Shown here piece by piece: positions 25,106-34,069 of a DNA stretch of 64,000 nt (within the stretch, counting starts at the first letter, position 1; each line of letters begins with the position of its first letter). The stretch is from Halomonas alkalisoli (GTDB lineage: Bacteria; Pseudomonadota; Gammaproteobacteria; Pseudomonadales; Halomonadaceae). The notes beneath the pieces were generated by a model. The model was not told where the DNA came from. It worked only from the letters and a program-made list of their open reading frames with translations, and searched no databases. The translations under genes and the position numbers were made by a program. The stretch lies in assembly GCF_021412585.1 (NCBI RefSeq), contig NZ_JAKCMI010000019.1:79840-143839 (forward strand), read 5' to 3'.

Positions 25106-26476
25106 TCATCGTCCGCTGTAGACCTGCGAGGGCAGCCAGGTGGCCAGCGGCTCAAAGAAGAACACCAGTGCCAGCCCCAGCAGCTGTATGGCCACGAAGG
25201 GCGCCACGCCCTTGTAGATATCGACGGTGGTGATGCCCGGGGGACAGACGCCCTTGATGTAGAACAGCGCGAAGCCCACCGGCGGCGTCAGGAACGAGGT
25301 CTGCAGGCAGATGGCAAAGAGGATGGCGAACCAAACCGGGTCGACGCCCAGGCTGAACACCACCGGCGCCACCAGCGGCAGGATGATCAGCGTGATCTCC
25401 ACCCAGTCGAGGAAGAAGCCGAGCAGGAACACCACCAGCATCACCGTCAGCACCACCCCGGCGGGCCCGAAGGGCAGCCCGGTGATGGCATCGCGGATCA
25501 CGTCGTCGCCGCCCAGCCCGCGCAGCACCACGGCGAAGATGGTGGCGCCGACGAAGATGCCGAAGATGAAGGCGGTGGTGCGGGTGGTCTGGTAGAGCGC
25601 CTTGGAGACGATGTCGAAGCTCAGGCGGCGATTGAACAGCGCCAGCAGCATGGCCCCCAGGGCGCCCACCGCCGAGGCCTCGGTGGTGGTGGCAAAGCCG
25701 GTGAAGATCGAACCGAGCACCGCCACGATCAGCGCCATGGGCGGCAGCACGGCGATCAGCACCTCGAGCAGCGCCCGGGCATTGAGCGGCTGGCGGTTCG
25801 CCGGCGCCGGTGCCAGGTCCTTCTTGATATAGGCCGCGATCACGATGAAGGCGATGTACATCACCCCCAGCATGATGCCGGGAATCAGCGCGCCCATGAA
25901 CAGCCGGCCCACCGAGGCCTCCGAGGTGCCCAGGCGATCCGCCATCAGCACCAGCATGATGCTCGGCGGCACCAGGATGCCCAGGGTACCCACCGAACAG
26001 GCGGTGCCCACGGCCAGCGACTTGTTGTACTTCGCCTGCAGCATGGGGCCGATGGAGAGCATGCCGAGCAGCACCACCGAGGCACCGACGATGCCGGTGG
26101 ACGCCGCCAGCAGCACGCCGACGATCACCACCGTCACCGCATAGCCGCCGCGCAGGCCGCCGAGCACCCGCACCAGGGAATTCATCAACCGCTCGGCGAT
26201 GCCGGAACGGTCGAGCATGATCCCCATGAAGATGAACAGCGGCAGCGCCACCATCAGCTCATTGGCGACGATGCCGTAGAGCCGTCGGTCGAGCACGCCG
26301 ATGGTGCCGCCCCAGGAGAACCACAGATCGGCGCCCATGTGCTCGACCAGCACATGACCGACGATGGCGAACAGGAAACCGATGCCGGCCAGCGCCCAGG
26401 CCACGGGGAAGCCGAGCAGCAGCAGCCCCATGAACCCGGCGAACATGCCGATGACGAGATATTCTTCGAGACCCAT
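25106..26476 (-). CDS. dctM: TRAP transporter large permease (DctM)
   Basis: The 456-residue large membrane subunit of a tripartite ATP-independent periplasmic transporter, about 12 transmembrane helices. Family features include LPLFIFMGIMLDRSGIAERL, GTACSVGTLGILVPPSIML and the late PPVGFALFYIKG. It uses a sodium or proton gradient to move the acid delivered by DctP. It follows dctQ by 11 bp and precedes bdhA by 21 bp, so the genes form one operon. Confidence 0.93.
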   Translation of the reverse strand: MGLEEYLVIGMFAGFMGLLLLGFPVAWALAGIGFLFAIVGHVLVEHMGADLWFSWGGTIGVLDRRLYGIVANELMVALPLFIFMGIMLDRSGIAERLMNSLVRVLGGLRGGYAVTVVIVGVLLAASTGIVGASVVLLGMLSIGPMLQAKYNKSLAVGTACSVGTLGILVPPSIMLVLMADRLGTSEASVGRLFMGALIPGIMLGVMYIAFIVIAAYIKKDLAPAPANRQPLNARALLEVLIAVLPPMALIVAVLGSIFTGFATTTEASAVGALGAMLLALFNRRLSFDIVSKALYQTTRTTAFIFGIFVGATIFAVVLRGLGGDDVIRDAITGLPFGPAGVVLTVMLVVFLLGFFLDWVEITLIILPLVAPVVFSLGVDPVWFAILFAICLQTSFLTPPVGFALFYIKGVCPPGITTVDIYKGVAPFVAIQLLGLALVFFFEPLATWLPSQVYSGR

Positions 26477-26487
26477 GATGATCCTCG

Positions 26488-27090
26488 TTAGCGAAAGTCG
26501 GTCGGGCGACGCAGGTGCAGCTCCCGAGGAAAGCGAAAGAGGTAGGTGCAGCAGCGCAGCGCCCGCGACGAGAGCGCGATGGCGATCAGGGCCATGCCGA
26601 TGGGCAGCGTGCTCTTGATGATGAAGCGATAGGGCAGGCCGCTGGGCGCCTGGGAGCGCTCACCGCGGGTAAAGGAGCGGTAGGCGTACTCGGCGAGGTT
26701 GTCGATCATGAAGTAGAGGATCGGCAGCACCAGCAGGACGATGCCGAGCAGTTCGACCCAGGCCTGGAAGCGCAGCGAGAACTTCTCGCGCAGCACGTCG
26801 ACGCGGACGTGGTCATCGGTGACCACGGCATAGGCCAGGGTGAGGATCATGGTGGCGCCGAACAGGTGCCAGGACATCTCCTCCAGGGCGATGGAGCCGC
26901 GGCCGAGGATGAAGCGGCTGAAGACATTGGTCAGCACGACGGCGAGGGTGGCGATCCACAGCCAGGAGAGCGTCTTGCCGATCACCGCGATGGCGGTGTC
27001 GAGAACGTGGCTCAACCGGTTGGTGGGCAGAGCCTGCGCAGGGTCGCCCCCCCGTGCCGGGGCTCCGGGCGCGGAATCGTGAGTGCTCAT
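26488..27090 (-). CDS. dctQ: TRAP transporter small permease (DctQ)
   Basis: The 200-residue small subunit with four hydrophobic segments (TLSWLWIATLAVVLTNVFSR; then MILTLAYAVVT; VELLGIVLLVLPILYFM; and one near the C-terminus). FILGRGSIALEEMSWHLF holds the conserved helix-loop of the family. It bridges DctP docking and DctM transport. A GGAG 7 nt before the ATG supports the start. A repeat array and a strong hairpin separate it from dctP, which may lower its expression relative to the binding protein. Confidence 0.9.
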   Translation of the reverse strand: MSTHDSAPGAPARGGDPAQALPTNRLSHVLDTAIAVIGKTLSWLWIATLAVVLTNVFSRFILGRGSIALEEMSWHLFGATMILTLAYAVVTDDHVRVDVLREKFSLRFQAWVELLGIVLLVLPILYFMIDNLAEYAYRSFTRGERSQAPSGLPYRFIIKSTLPIGMALIAIALSSRALRCCTYLFRFPRELHLRRPTDFR

Positions 27091-27123
27091 GGATGACTCC
27101 GTGACTCGTTAAAGAAAGCTGGT

Positions 27124-27178
27124 CCTGGAAAGACAGACCTTGAATGACAGTCCTTGAATGACGGTCTTGCATGACAGA
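27124..27178. repeat. Tandem ~14-bp repeats between dctP and dctQ
   Basis: Four imperfect copies of a CCTTGAATGACAGT-like unit run head to tail (27124, 27138, 27152, 27166). They lie within the operon, between the dctP hairpin and the dctQ start, and could affect translation initiation distance. Confidence 0.75.
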
Positions 27179-27186
27179 GGGCAGAG

Positions 27187-27216
27187 GCCGGCCGCCGCCC
27201 GGTGGCGGCGGCCGGC
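27187..27216 (-). terminator. Intra-operon hairpin after dctP
   Basis: A perfect 13-bp GC stem (GCCGGCCGCCGCC with its complement) has a CGGT loop and lies 25 bp beyond the dctP stop. It lacks a T-run. Such hairpins usually protect the binding-protein mRNA or attenuate read-through into dctQM. Confidence 0.65.
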
Positions 27217-27241
27217 AAGCCGCGGGGAGGTGCCGGGCAGC

Positions 27242-28354
27242 TTACTGCTGGCCGATCTCTTCCGGCGCATAGTAGGAGCGCGGCAGGTGGCCCTTGACGT
27301 GCCAGTTGCCGTGGACCTTCATGAACGCCTGCTGGCTCTCCAGGACGCGGCCGAACATCTCGTCCTCGGCGGCGATCTCGGCCTGGACCTCGTTGGTCAC
27401 GCGGCGCAGTTCACCGAGAATCTCATCGGACAGCACCTGGGCGTTGACGCCTTCATCCTCGAAGTCACGCAGGGCCTTGGGGTTTTCCATCTCGCTCTCG
27501 GAGTAGCCATAGAGCGTGGCGGCACGGCAACCCATGTCGATGGTGGCGCGGGTCTGCGGCTCCAGCGCGTCCCAGCTCTCCTGGTTGATCAGCAGGTGGG
27601 CGGTGGTGAAGGTCTGGTGCCAGCCCGGCAGCACGTAGTTCTGGACGATCTCCTGCATGCCCAGGATGCGGTCCACCGCCGGGGCGGAGAACTCCATGGC
27701 GTCGATGGTGCCGCGCTCCATGGCCTGGTAGAGCTCGCCGCCGGGGATCATGGTGACCGAGGCGCCCAGGTTTTCCATGACACGGCCGCCGATGCCGGCG
27801 AAGCGGATGCGCAGGCCGTCGATCTGGTCGAGAGACTCCAGCGGCTCGGCGAACCAGCCGGCGGCTTCGGGACCGATCATGCTGCACAGCAGCGGCTTGA
27901 CGTTGTACTCCTCGTAGATCTCCTCGAGCAGCTCGGCACCACCACCGAAGTAGTGCCAGGCCAGGTAGGCCGGCGGTTCCATGCCGAAGGGAGCACCGGC
28001 GAACAGCGGCAGTGAGGGGATGCTGCCCTGGTCGTAGCCGACCCAGGTGAAGCCGGCGTCGTAGCGGCCTTCGGAAACGGCATCGAGAATCTCGAACGGG
28101 GGAATCAGCTCGCCCGGCTCGTAGTAGCGCAGGTTGATATTGCCGCCGGACACCTCGTCCAGCGTCTCGCTGAGATAGCGTACGGGGGTGCTCAGGCCGA
28201 CCAGGTGCGACGGGAAGGCGATGGGTACCTGCCAACGGACGCGCTCCTGGGCTTCGGCGGAACTGACACCGGTGGCACCCGCCAGCAGTGCGGCGGCGGC
28301 GACACCGAGGGTGACGGGGCGGATGCGAGTGGCGAGAGTCGGAATGAACGGCAT
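27242..28354 (-). CDS. dctP: TRAP transporter solute-binding protein (DctP)
   Basis: A 370-residue periplasmic binding protein with a signal peptide cleaved after ~SSAEA/QERVRW. DctP features are WQVPIAFPSHL, the long QEIVQNYVLPGWHQTFT region and the substrate-Arg region LRIRFAGIGGRVMENLGAS with IPGGELYQAMERGTIDAMEF. An AAGGAGCC site precedes the ATG. The gene is downstream of a sigma-54 promoter and its activator gene. The ligand is probably a short hydroxy acid, inferred only from linked bdhA. Confidence 0.92.
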   Translation of the reverse strand: MPFIPTLATRIRPVTLGVAAAALLAGATGVSSAEAQERVRWQVPIAFPSHLVGLSTPVRYLSETLDEVSGGNINLRYYEPGELIPPFEILDAVSEGRYDAGFTWVGYDQGSIPSLPLFAGAPFGMEPPAYLAWHYFGGGAELLEEIYEEYNVKPLLCSMIGPEAAGWFAEPLESLDQIDGLRIRFAGIGGRVMENLGASVTMIPGGELYQAMERGTIDAMEFSAPAVDRILGMQEIVQNYVLPGWHQTFTTAHLLINQESWDALEPQTRATIDMGCRAATLYGYSESEMENPKALRDFEDEGVNAQVLSDEILGELRRVTNEVQAEIAAEDEMFGRVLESQQAFMKVHGNWHVKGHLPRSYYAPEEIGQQ

Positions 28355-28516
28355 GAAGGCTCCTTGTACATTATTTTCAGTGCAGCTTTGTCAGTACAGC
28401 TGTGGTCAATGCAACAGCTGCTGGAACGACGTTGTTGATCTGCGTTGGTTTCTTGTCGTCGCCGCAGGCATGCGGCTTTGTTGGCGCCACGCCAGGTGAC
28501 GCTTGCCCCATTTAGT

Positions 28517-28532
28517 TGCACGGTTCATGCCA
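28517..28532 (-). promoter_or_regulatory. Sigma-54 promoter for dctPQM-bdhA
   Basis: On the minus strand TGGCATGAACCGTGCA matches 10 of the 12 defined positions of TGGCACG-N4-TTGCA, with the required GG and GC at -24/-12 spacing. A 5' leader of ~150 nt precedes dctP. The adjacent A/T-rich stretch 28533-28560 could bind IHF. Confidence 0.75.
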
Positions 28533-28595
28533 GATATTAAAAAACGTTGTAAAACAATCGCTTGATGGGCGTTTTGATCACGCAGGAAAGAGAGG

Positions 28596-28678
28596 TTGTC
28601 CGGATTTTCGGACAATAGTCGACCTTCGTCGCAGCGTATTCTGTCTGCTTTCCGGTCAGGTGTCCGGATTTGAGGACA
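28596..28678. promoter_or_regulatory. Two activator sites (TGTCC-N8-GGACA) for the sigma-54 regulator
   Basis: Site 1 is the perfect palindrome TTGTCCG-GATTTT-CGGACAA (28596-28615). Site 2 is TGTCCGGATTTGAGGACA (28661-28678). Both share TGTCC-N8-GGACA, and their centres are 64 bp apart, six helical turns. They lie ~64 and ~130 bp behind the -24 element, a typical activator distance. Site 2 overlaps the last codons and stop of the regulator gene itself. Confidence 0.72.
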
Positions 28679-30113
28679 GTTTGGCGAGCTTCTCGTAGAG
28701 CACCGAGCGCGGGATGCCCAACAGGCGGGCCGCGCGGGACTTGTTGCCACGGCACGCAGCCAGGGCGTTCTGCAGTGCGGTACGCTCGGCTTCGGCCACC
28801 ACCTCGGCCAGGGCCCGAATGGGGGCGACCGCGTTATGGGGCTGAGCGTCACGGGGTTGGTAGGGAAGGGCGGCCAGGAGTTCCGGCACGTCGATCACGC
28901 GGCACGCTTCGTTGAGTGCCAGCGTCTGCTCCAGGGTATTGCGCAACTCACGGATATTGCCCGGCCAGTCATGCTGGTGCAGCAACATCACGGCTTCGTT
29001 GGTGATCTCGGCTCGGGACTCGCCGCTCTCCTGGGCCAGTTTGCCGAGGATGGTTTCACACAGGATGCCCAGGTCAGCCAGTCGCTCGCGTAGCGGAGGC
29101 ACGCGAATGCGCAGCACGTTGAGCCGGTAGTAGAGGTCGGAGCGGAAGCTGCCTTCTGCCACCATGGCCTCCAGGTCACAGCTGGTGGCGGCGATCACGC
29201 GGACATCCACCCGCTTGACCTCGTTGGAGCCCAGCGGCTCCACCTCGCCCTCCTGCAGGGCCCGCAGCAGCTTGGCCTGTACGGCCAGCGGCATGTCTCC
29301 CACTTCATCGAGGAACAGGGTGCCGCCGTCGGCAAGCTGGAACTTGCCCTGGCGGGGGCGGCGGTCGGCGCCGGTAAAGGCCCCCGGAACGACACCGAAG
29401 AACTCCGCTTCCAGCAGGTTCTCGGGCACGGCGGCCACATTGACGGCAACGAACGGGAGGTCGCCGCGGGGCGAGGCGCCATGGATGGCCTGGGCCAGCA
29501 CCTCCTTGCCGGTTCCCGTCTCGCCCAGGAGCAGCACCGGCGTGGCGCGGGCGGCGGCCAGCCGGGCACGACGCTTGACCTCCAGTACGGACGGGCTGGC
29601 GCCGATGAAGTCCCCCATGTCGTAGCGGGCGCCACGCTTGGCCAGGGCACGCCGGGCCGCTGCCAGGTCGTTCTGCAGGCGACGATACTTGCCGATCAGC
29701 GGGGTGAGGGGCTCCAGGTCATCAAAGACGATGAAGGCCACGGCACCGCTTACCTCGCCGCTTTCCCTGTCGTGCAGCGGCAGGCGCACCACCACCAGCT
29801 GGCGGTCCTCGAACTCCATGATGTCGAGCAGGATAGGGCGGCCGTTGCGTACCACCTCGGGCATCCGCGTATGGGGAACGACCTCGGCGACCGGTCGGCC
29901 GATGGCACTGGCAGGATCCTCGATGCCCAGCAGCCGGCAGTAGCTGTCGTTGATCCAGGTGAGCCGGGCCTCGGCGTCCACCGAGATGGCCCCGGTGCTG
30001 GCATGCTCGAAGAGAGAAAAGAGCGGCCGGATCGCCTCGAGCGTCAGCCCCTCTCCCAGCGAGCCGGGTAAGGTGGCCTTGGCATCGCTATCGCTAGGGT
30101 CGACCCGAGGCAT
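28656..30113 (-). CDS. Sigma-54-dependent transcriptional activator (PAS-AAA-Fis)
   Basis: A 485-residue activator. A PAS-like sensor domain (residues ~25-140) is followed by the AAA domain with Walker A GETGTGKE, the sigma-54 contact loop GAFTGAD, Walker B LFLDEVGDMP and the R-finger region SFRSDLYYRLNVLRI. The Fis-type HTH is NKSRAARLLGIPRSVLYEKL. The ATG at 30113 has GGAG 9 nt upstream; a TTG 15 bp earlier is less likely. It directly precedes dctP on the same strand, and its likely sites lie between them. Resemblance to the HbcR/bdhA arrangement in pseudomonads supports a role in hydroxy-acid use. Confidence 0.87.
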   Translation of the reverse strand: MPRVDPSDSDAKATLPGSLGEGLTLEAIRPLFSLFEHASTGAISVDAEARLTWINDSYCRLLGIEDPASAIGRPVAEVVPHTRMPEVVRNGRPILLDIMEFEDRQLVVVRLPLHDRESGEVSGAVAFIVFDDLEPLTPLIGKYRRLQNDLAAARRALAKRGARYDMGDFIGASPSVLEVKRRARLAAARATPVLLLGETGTGKEVLAQAIHGASPRGDLPFVAVNVAAVPENLLEAEFFGVVPGAFTGADRRPRQGKFQLADGGTLFLDEVGDMPLAVQAKLLRALQEGEVEPLGSNEVKRVDVRVIAATSCDLEAMVAEGSFRSDLYYRLNVLRIRVPPLRERLADLGILCETILGKLAQESGESRAEITNEAVMLLHQHDWPGNIRELRNTLEQTLALNEACRVIDVPELLAALPYQPRDAQPHNAVAPIRALAEVVAEAERTALQNALAACRGNKSRAARLLGIPRSVLYEKLAKLSSNPDT

Positions 30114-30143
30114 ATCCGTAGACTCCAATATGGCCGCCCACTA

Positions 30144-30283
30144 GGGCGGCGGTTTCGGGCCGCCGATCAGAGCGCGGCGGTTTCGGGCCGCTGATCAGAG
30201 CGCGGCGGTTTCGGGCCGCTAATGAGAGCGCGGCGGTTTCGGGCCGCTAATGGGAGCGCGGCGTTATCGGGCCGCTGATCAGA
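30144..30283. repeat. Five tandem copies of a 28-bp repeat at the valS 3' end
   Basis: Units start at 30144, 30172, 30200, 30228 and 30256, each close to GCGCGGCGGTTTCGGGCCGC plus eight variable bases (TGATCAGA or AATGAGA type). Each unit can fold into a small GC hairpin around the TTTCGG. The last unit reaches into the valS stop codon (TGA at 30279-30281), and valS's final codons continue a partial unit. There are no spacers, so this is not a CRISPR array. Confidence 0.92.
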
Positions 30284-33140
30284 GCGCGGAGATCTTGTCG
30301 TGCTGCTCCACCAGCAGGCGACGGGCGGCCTGAAAATCGGCCAGCTTGGTGCGTTCCTTCTCCACTACGGCATCGGGCGCCTTGGCGATGAAGCTCTCGT
30401 TGCCGAGCTTCTTCTCGATGCCGCCGATCAGCTTGTCCTGCTTGTCGATCTCGCGGGCCAGGCGCGCCAGTTCGGCATCCTTGTCGATCAGGTCGGCCAT
30501 GGGCACCAGCACTTCCATTTCGCCTACCAACTGGGTGGCAGACAGGGGCGCCTGTTGGGGATCGTACAGCCAGTCGACGCTCGCCAGCTTGGCCAGCTTA
30601 GGCAGGAACCGGCGGTTAGCCTCCAGGCGCGCCGGATCGTCCGGGCCGCCCTTTGTGAGCAGGACCTCCAGTGGCTTGCCCGGGGCAATGTTCATCTCGG
30701 CACGGATGTTGCGCACCGCCACGATCACGCCCTTGAGCCACTCGATATCGCGGGTCGCCTGCTCGTCGATCTTCTCCTGCTCGGCCACGGGCCAAGGCTG
30801 GTTCATGATCGATTCGGCACCGTCGCCAGCGGCCTTGCCTGCCAGGGGCGCCACGCGCTGCCAGATCTCCTCGCTGATGTAGGGCATCATCGGATGGGCC
30901 AGGCGCAGGATCGCTTCCAAGACGCGAACCAGGGTGCGCCGTGTGCCGCGCTTGGCCGCTTCGCTGGCGCCTTCGTCCCACAGCACCGGCTTGGAGAGCT
31001 CCAGGTACCAGTCGCAGTACTCGTTCCAGACGAATTCATAGAGTGCTTGCGACGCGTGGTCGAAGCGGAACTCCTCCATGGCGCGGGTCACCTGGGTCTC
31101 GGTCTGCTGCAGGCGCGAGACGATCCAGCGGTCGGCCAGCGACAGCTCGACGTCGCCGCCCTGACCTTCGAGAGAGGCGCCGCAATCCTCGCCCTCGGCA
31201 TTCATCAGCACGTAGCGGGAGGCGTTCCACAGCTTGTTGCAGAAGTTGCGGTAGCCGTCCAGGCGGCCCATGTCGAACTTGATGTCGCGCCCGGTGGTGG
31301 CCTGGGAGAGGAAGGTGAAGCGTAGCGCGTCGGTGCCGTGGGGTTCGATGCCCTCGGGGAACTCGTCGCGGGTGGCCTTGGCGATCGCCTTGGCCTTCTG
31401 CGGCTGCATCAGGCTGCCGGTGCGCTTCTCCAGTAGCTCGTCCAGCTGGATGCCGTCGATCAGGTCGATGGGATCGAGCACGTTGCCCTTGGACTTGGAC
31501 ATCTTCTGGCCCTGGCCGTCGCGCACCAGGCCGTGGACGTAGACCTGCTTGAAGGGTACCTCGCCGGTGAACTTCAGGGTCAGCATGATCATTCGCGCGA
31601 CCCAGAAGAAGATGATGTCGAAGCCGGTGACCAGCACGCTGGAGGGGTGGAAGGTCTCGAGCTCCGGGGTCTTCTCCGGCCAGCCCAGGGTGCCGAAGGT
31701 CCACAGGCCCGAGCTGAACCAGGTGTCGAGCACGTCCTCGTCCTGGGTCAGGGCGAGGTCGGCGGGCAGGCCATGCTTCTCGCGGGCCTCGGCCTCGGTG
31801 CGGGCGACATAGACGTTGCCCTCGCTGTCGTACCAGGCGGGAATGCGGTGGCCCCACCACAGTTGGCGCGAGATGCACCAGTCCTGCAGGTCGCGCATCC
31901 ACGAGAAGTACATGTTCTCGTAGTTCTTCGGCACGAACTGGATGTCGCCGTTCTCCACCGCCTCGATGGCGGGCTTGGCCAGGCTCTCCACGGCGACGAA
32001 CCACTGGTCCGTGAGCAGCGGCTCGATGACGTCGCCAGAGCGGTCGCCAAAGGGCAGGGTATTGTTGACCGTCTCGATCTGCTCCAGCAGGCCGGCGGCC
32101 TCCATGTCGGCGACGATCTGCTTGCGCGCCTCGAAGCGGTCGAGCCCGGCGTAGGCCTGGGGAAGGCTGGGGTCGATGTCGGGCAGCGGGCGGCCCTGGA
32201 TATCGAAGGCTTCGGCCTGGGGCAGGATCGCCGCGTCCTGGGTGAAGACGTTGATCAGCGGAAGATGTTGGCGGCGGCCGACTTCGTAGTCGTTGAAGTC
32301 GTGGGCCGGGGTGATCTTCACGCAGCCCGAGCCCTTCTCCATGTCGGCGTGCTCGTCGGCGACGATGGGGATGCGGCGGCCGACCAGGGGCAGTTCGATG
32401 AACTTGCCCACCAGCGAGGCGTAGCGCGGGTCCTCGGGATTGACCGCCACACCGGTGTCGCCCAGCATCGTCTCGGGACGGGTGGTGGCGACGACCAGGT
32501 AGCCGAGGCCCGCGTCGGTGGTGACGCCGTCGGCCAGCGGATAGCGGAAGTGCCAGAAGCTACCCTGCTGGTCGCGGTTCTCCACCTCGAGGTCGGAGAT
32601 CGCGGTGTGCAGGGTCGGGTCCCAGTTGACCAGGCGCTTGCCGCGGTAGATCAGGTCCTCTTCATAGAGGCGCACGAAGACTTCCTGCACCGCCTGGTAG
32701 AAGCCGTCATCCATGGTGAAGCGCTCGCGGCTCCAGTCGACGCTGGCACCCATGCGGCGCAGCTGGCGGGTGATGTGTCCGCCGGACTCGTGCTTCCACT
32801 CCCACACTTTTTCGATGAAGGCGTCACGGCCGAGGTCATGGCGCGTCTTGCCCTCTTCGGCGGCGACCTTGCGCTCCACCAGCATCTGCGTGGCGATGCC
32901 GGCGTGGTCGGTGCCCACCTGCCACAGGGTGTTGTTGCCCTGCATGCGCCGCCAGCGGATCAGGGTGTCCATGATGGTGTCCTGGAACGCGTGGCCCATG
33001 TGCAGGCTGCCGGTGACGTTGGGCGGCGGGATCATGATGGAGTAGGGCTCGCCCTCGCCCGAGGGGGCGAAGCGGCCGTCGGCCTCCCAGCGCTCGTACC
33101 AGCGGGATTCGATCTGCTCGGGTTGGTAGGTCTTGTCCAT
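30279..33140 (-). CDS. valS: Valyl-tRNA synthetase
   Basis: Class I synthetase (953 residues) that charges tRNA-Val. The HIGH-type motif is [15 protein letters not shown] and the KMSKS loop is [14 protein letters not shown]. The CP1 editing domain, anticodon-binding domain and C-terminal coiled-coil arm ([20 protein letters not shown]) are all present. It lies downstream of holC on the same strand, the usual gammaproteobacterial order pepA-holC-valS, but here a ~290-bp gap with its own promoter separates the two. Confidence 0.96.
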   Translation of the reverse strand: MDKTYQPEQIESRWYERWEADGRFAPSGEGEPYSIMIPPPNVTGSLHMGHAFQDTIMDTLIRWRRMQGNNTLWQVGTDHAGIATQMLVERKVAAEEGKTRHDLGRDAFIEKVWEWKHESGGHITRQLRRMGASVDWSRERFTMDDGFYQAVQEVFVRLYEEDLIYRGKRLVNWDPTLHTAISDLEVENRDQQGSFWHFRYPLADGVTTDAGLGYLVVATTRPETMLGDTGVAVNPEDPRYASLVGKFIELPLVGRRIPIVADEHADMEKGSGCVKITPAHDFNDYEVGRRQHLPLINVFTQDAAILPQAEAFDIQGRPLPDIDPSLPQAYAGLDRFEARKQIVADMEAAGLLEQIETVNNTLPFGDRSGDVIEPLLTDQWFVAVESLAKPAIEAVENGDIQFVPKNYENMYFSWMRDLQDWCISRQLWWGHRIPAWYDSEGNVYVARTEAEAREKHGLPADLALTQDEDVLDTWFSSGLWTFGTLGWPEKTPELETFHPSSVLVTGFDIIFFWVARMIMLTLKFTGEVPFKQVYVHGLVRDGQGQKMSKSKGNVLDPIDLIDGIQLDELLEKRTGSLMQPQKAKAIAKATRDEFPEGIEPHGTDALRFTFLSQATTGRDIKFDMGRLDGYRNFCNKLWNASRYVLMNAEGEDCGASLEGQGGDVELSLADRWIVSRLQQTETQVTRAMEEFRFDHASQALYEFVWNEYCDWYLELSKPVLWDEGASEAAKRGTRRTLVRVLEAILRLAHPMMPYISEEIWQRVAPLAGKAAGDGAESIMNQPWPVAEQEKIDEQATRDIEWLKGVIVAVRNIRAEMNIAPGKPLEVLLTKGGPDDPARLEANRRFLPKLAKLASVDWLYDPQQAPLSATQLVGEMEVLVPMADLIDKDAELARLAREIDKQDKLIGGIEKKLGNESFIAKAPDAVVEKERTKLADFQAARRLLVEQHDKISAL

Positions 33141-33229
33141 GGGGGCGTTCCGGGTCCAGAAATGATCGCCGCCGGTCGTGGCGCCGGGCGGCAGGAAGTC
33201 GTAAGAAGAGTGTTCGAAAAATGGATGCG

Positions 33230-33259
33230 ATTATAGCGCGATGAGGCACTTGGCGTCAG
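33230..33259 (-). promoter_or_regulatory. Sigma-70 promoter of valS
   Basis: On the minus strand CTGACG, an 18-bp spacer and a perfect TATAAT (complement of 33230-33235) lie ~90 bp before the valS ATG. Confidence 0.65.
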
Positions 33260-33292
33260 CCAAGAGCGGCACGATAGAACTTCAGAGGGGCG

Positions 33293-33374
33293 CCGGGGGC
33301 AGGTCGAAGAGGAGGTCATTCGTCAGGGATGACGAATGTAGCGCCCAGGGACGGGTTTACAGCGCCTCCTCGTA
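33293..33374 (+). repeat. holC-flanking repeat, copy 1
   Basis: About 82 bp. The constant left arm GCAGGTCGAAGAGGAGGTC is followed by a hairpin ATTCGTCA-GGGA-TGACGAAT (33318-33337) and the constant right arm GTAGCGCCCAGGGACGGGTT...CAGCGCCTCCTCGTA. It pairs with an inverted copy at 33937-34020. Between valS and holC it occupies most of the gap after the valS promoter. Confidence 0.9.
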
Positions 33375-33433
33375 GGCCTGCCCTCGGATCAGCCCCGGTA
33401 CAGGCAGTCTTCCGTAACCCTGGAAACGGGAGC

Positions 33434-33889
33434 TCATCCCTTGAGCTGATGCGCCTTTACCGGATAGCCGCGCTGCTTGTAGGTCTGCCAGCACTCGCGC
33501 TTGGCGGTGAGCACCTGCTGGTGCTGGTTGATGATCTCGGCGACCCGATCGAAGCGCGAGAACCACTCGGGGATGCCGGGGTCGAGGTTGAGCATCGCCA
33601 TGGGTGTATCGGGAACCGGCTCGGGGGGATGCTCCCAGCCGATGGTCACCGCCACGCTGTCGGCCATCTCGCTGCCAAGCGGGGTACTGTCCACAAGGGC
33701 ATGGGGCAGGTAAGCGTCGGGGCGGAAGGTCCACAGCCTGTCGTCGAGGTCGCGGGCCATGGCCTCGTCCTCGGCGTGCAGGTGCAGCCGGAAGCCCTTG
33801 CCGGCGATGGTCTCGGCCAGGCGGCAGGCGAAGTCGAGGCGTGCCTCGAGGGTGGTATCGGGAAGGATGTAAAAGTCTACCTGGGTCAT
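33434..33889 (-). CDS. holC: DNA polymerase III chi subunit
   Basis: HolC (151 residues) links the clamp-loader complex with single-strand binding protein. Recognised by VDFYILPDTTLEARLDFACRLA at the N-terminus, RLWTFRPDAYLPHALV in the middle, and a C-terminal NQHQQVLTAKRECWQTYKQRG helix. The ATG at 33889 (MTQVDFYI) gives the family start; upstream in-frame sequence is part of a repeat. The gene is isolated between two inverted copies of an intergenic repeat, unlike the usual tight pepA-holC-valS cluster. Confidence 0.9.
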   Translation of the reverse strand: MTQVDFYILPDTTLEARLDFACRLAETIAGKGFRLHLHAEDEAMARDLDDRLWTFRPDAYLPHALVDSTPLGSEMADSVAVTIGWEHPPEPVPDTPMAMLNLDPGIPEWFSRFDRVAEIINQHQQVLTAKRECWQTYKQRGYPVKAHQLKG

Positions 33890-33936
33890 GGGAACTCGCT
33901 GACCTGGTGGCTGAGGGGCTTTCTCGGCGACAGGGT

Positions 33937-34020
33937 TACGAGGAGGCGCTGTGAACCCATCCCTGGGCGCTACTTTTGCCATCCATGGCAAAAGACCTCC
34001 TCTTCGACCTGCTCCCGGCC
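33937..34020 (-). repeat. holC-flanking repeat, copy 2 (inverted)
   Basis: Inverted partner of 33293-33374. Arms are nearly identical. The hairpin (read on the complement) is TTTTGCCA-TGGA-TGGCAAAA, differing from copy 1 at three stem positions, each with the matching change on the other side. Confidence 0.9.
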
Positions 34021-34069
34021 GCCTCGCGAGGCATTGGCCGGCTCCTGGCGTAGCGAGAATCTGCTTTTT

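Noticed and set aside
24653..26491. 612-codon frame opposite dctM and bdhA
   Set aside because: Extremely rich in His, Gln and Asp, no domain visible, and opposite two firmly identified genes.
30144..30283. 28-bp repeats as a CRISPR array
   Set aside because: The units are directly contiguous with no spacers, and no cas gene is present.
31533..33236. Open frame of 567 codons antisense to valS
   Set aside because: It is a mirror of a highly conserved gene, with His/Gln/Val/Gly-rich composition typical of antisense frames in GC-rich DNA.
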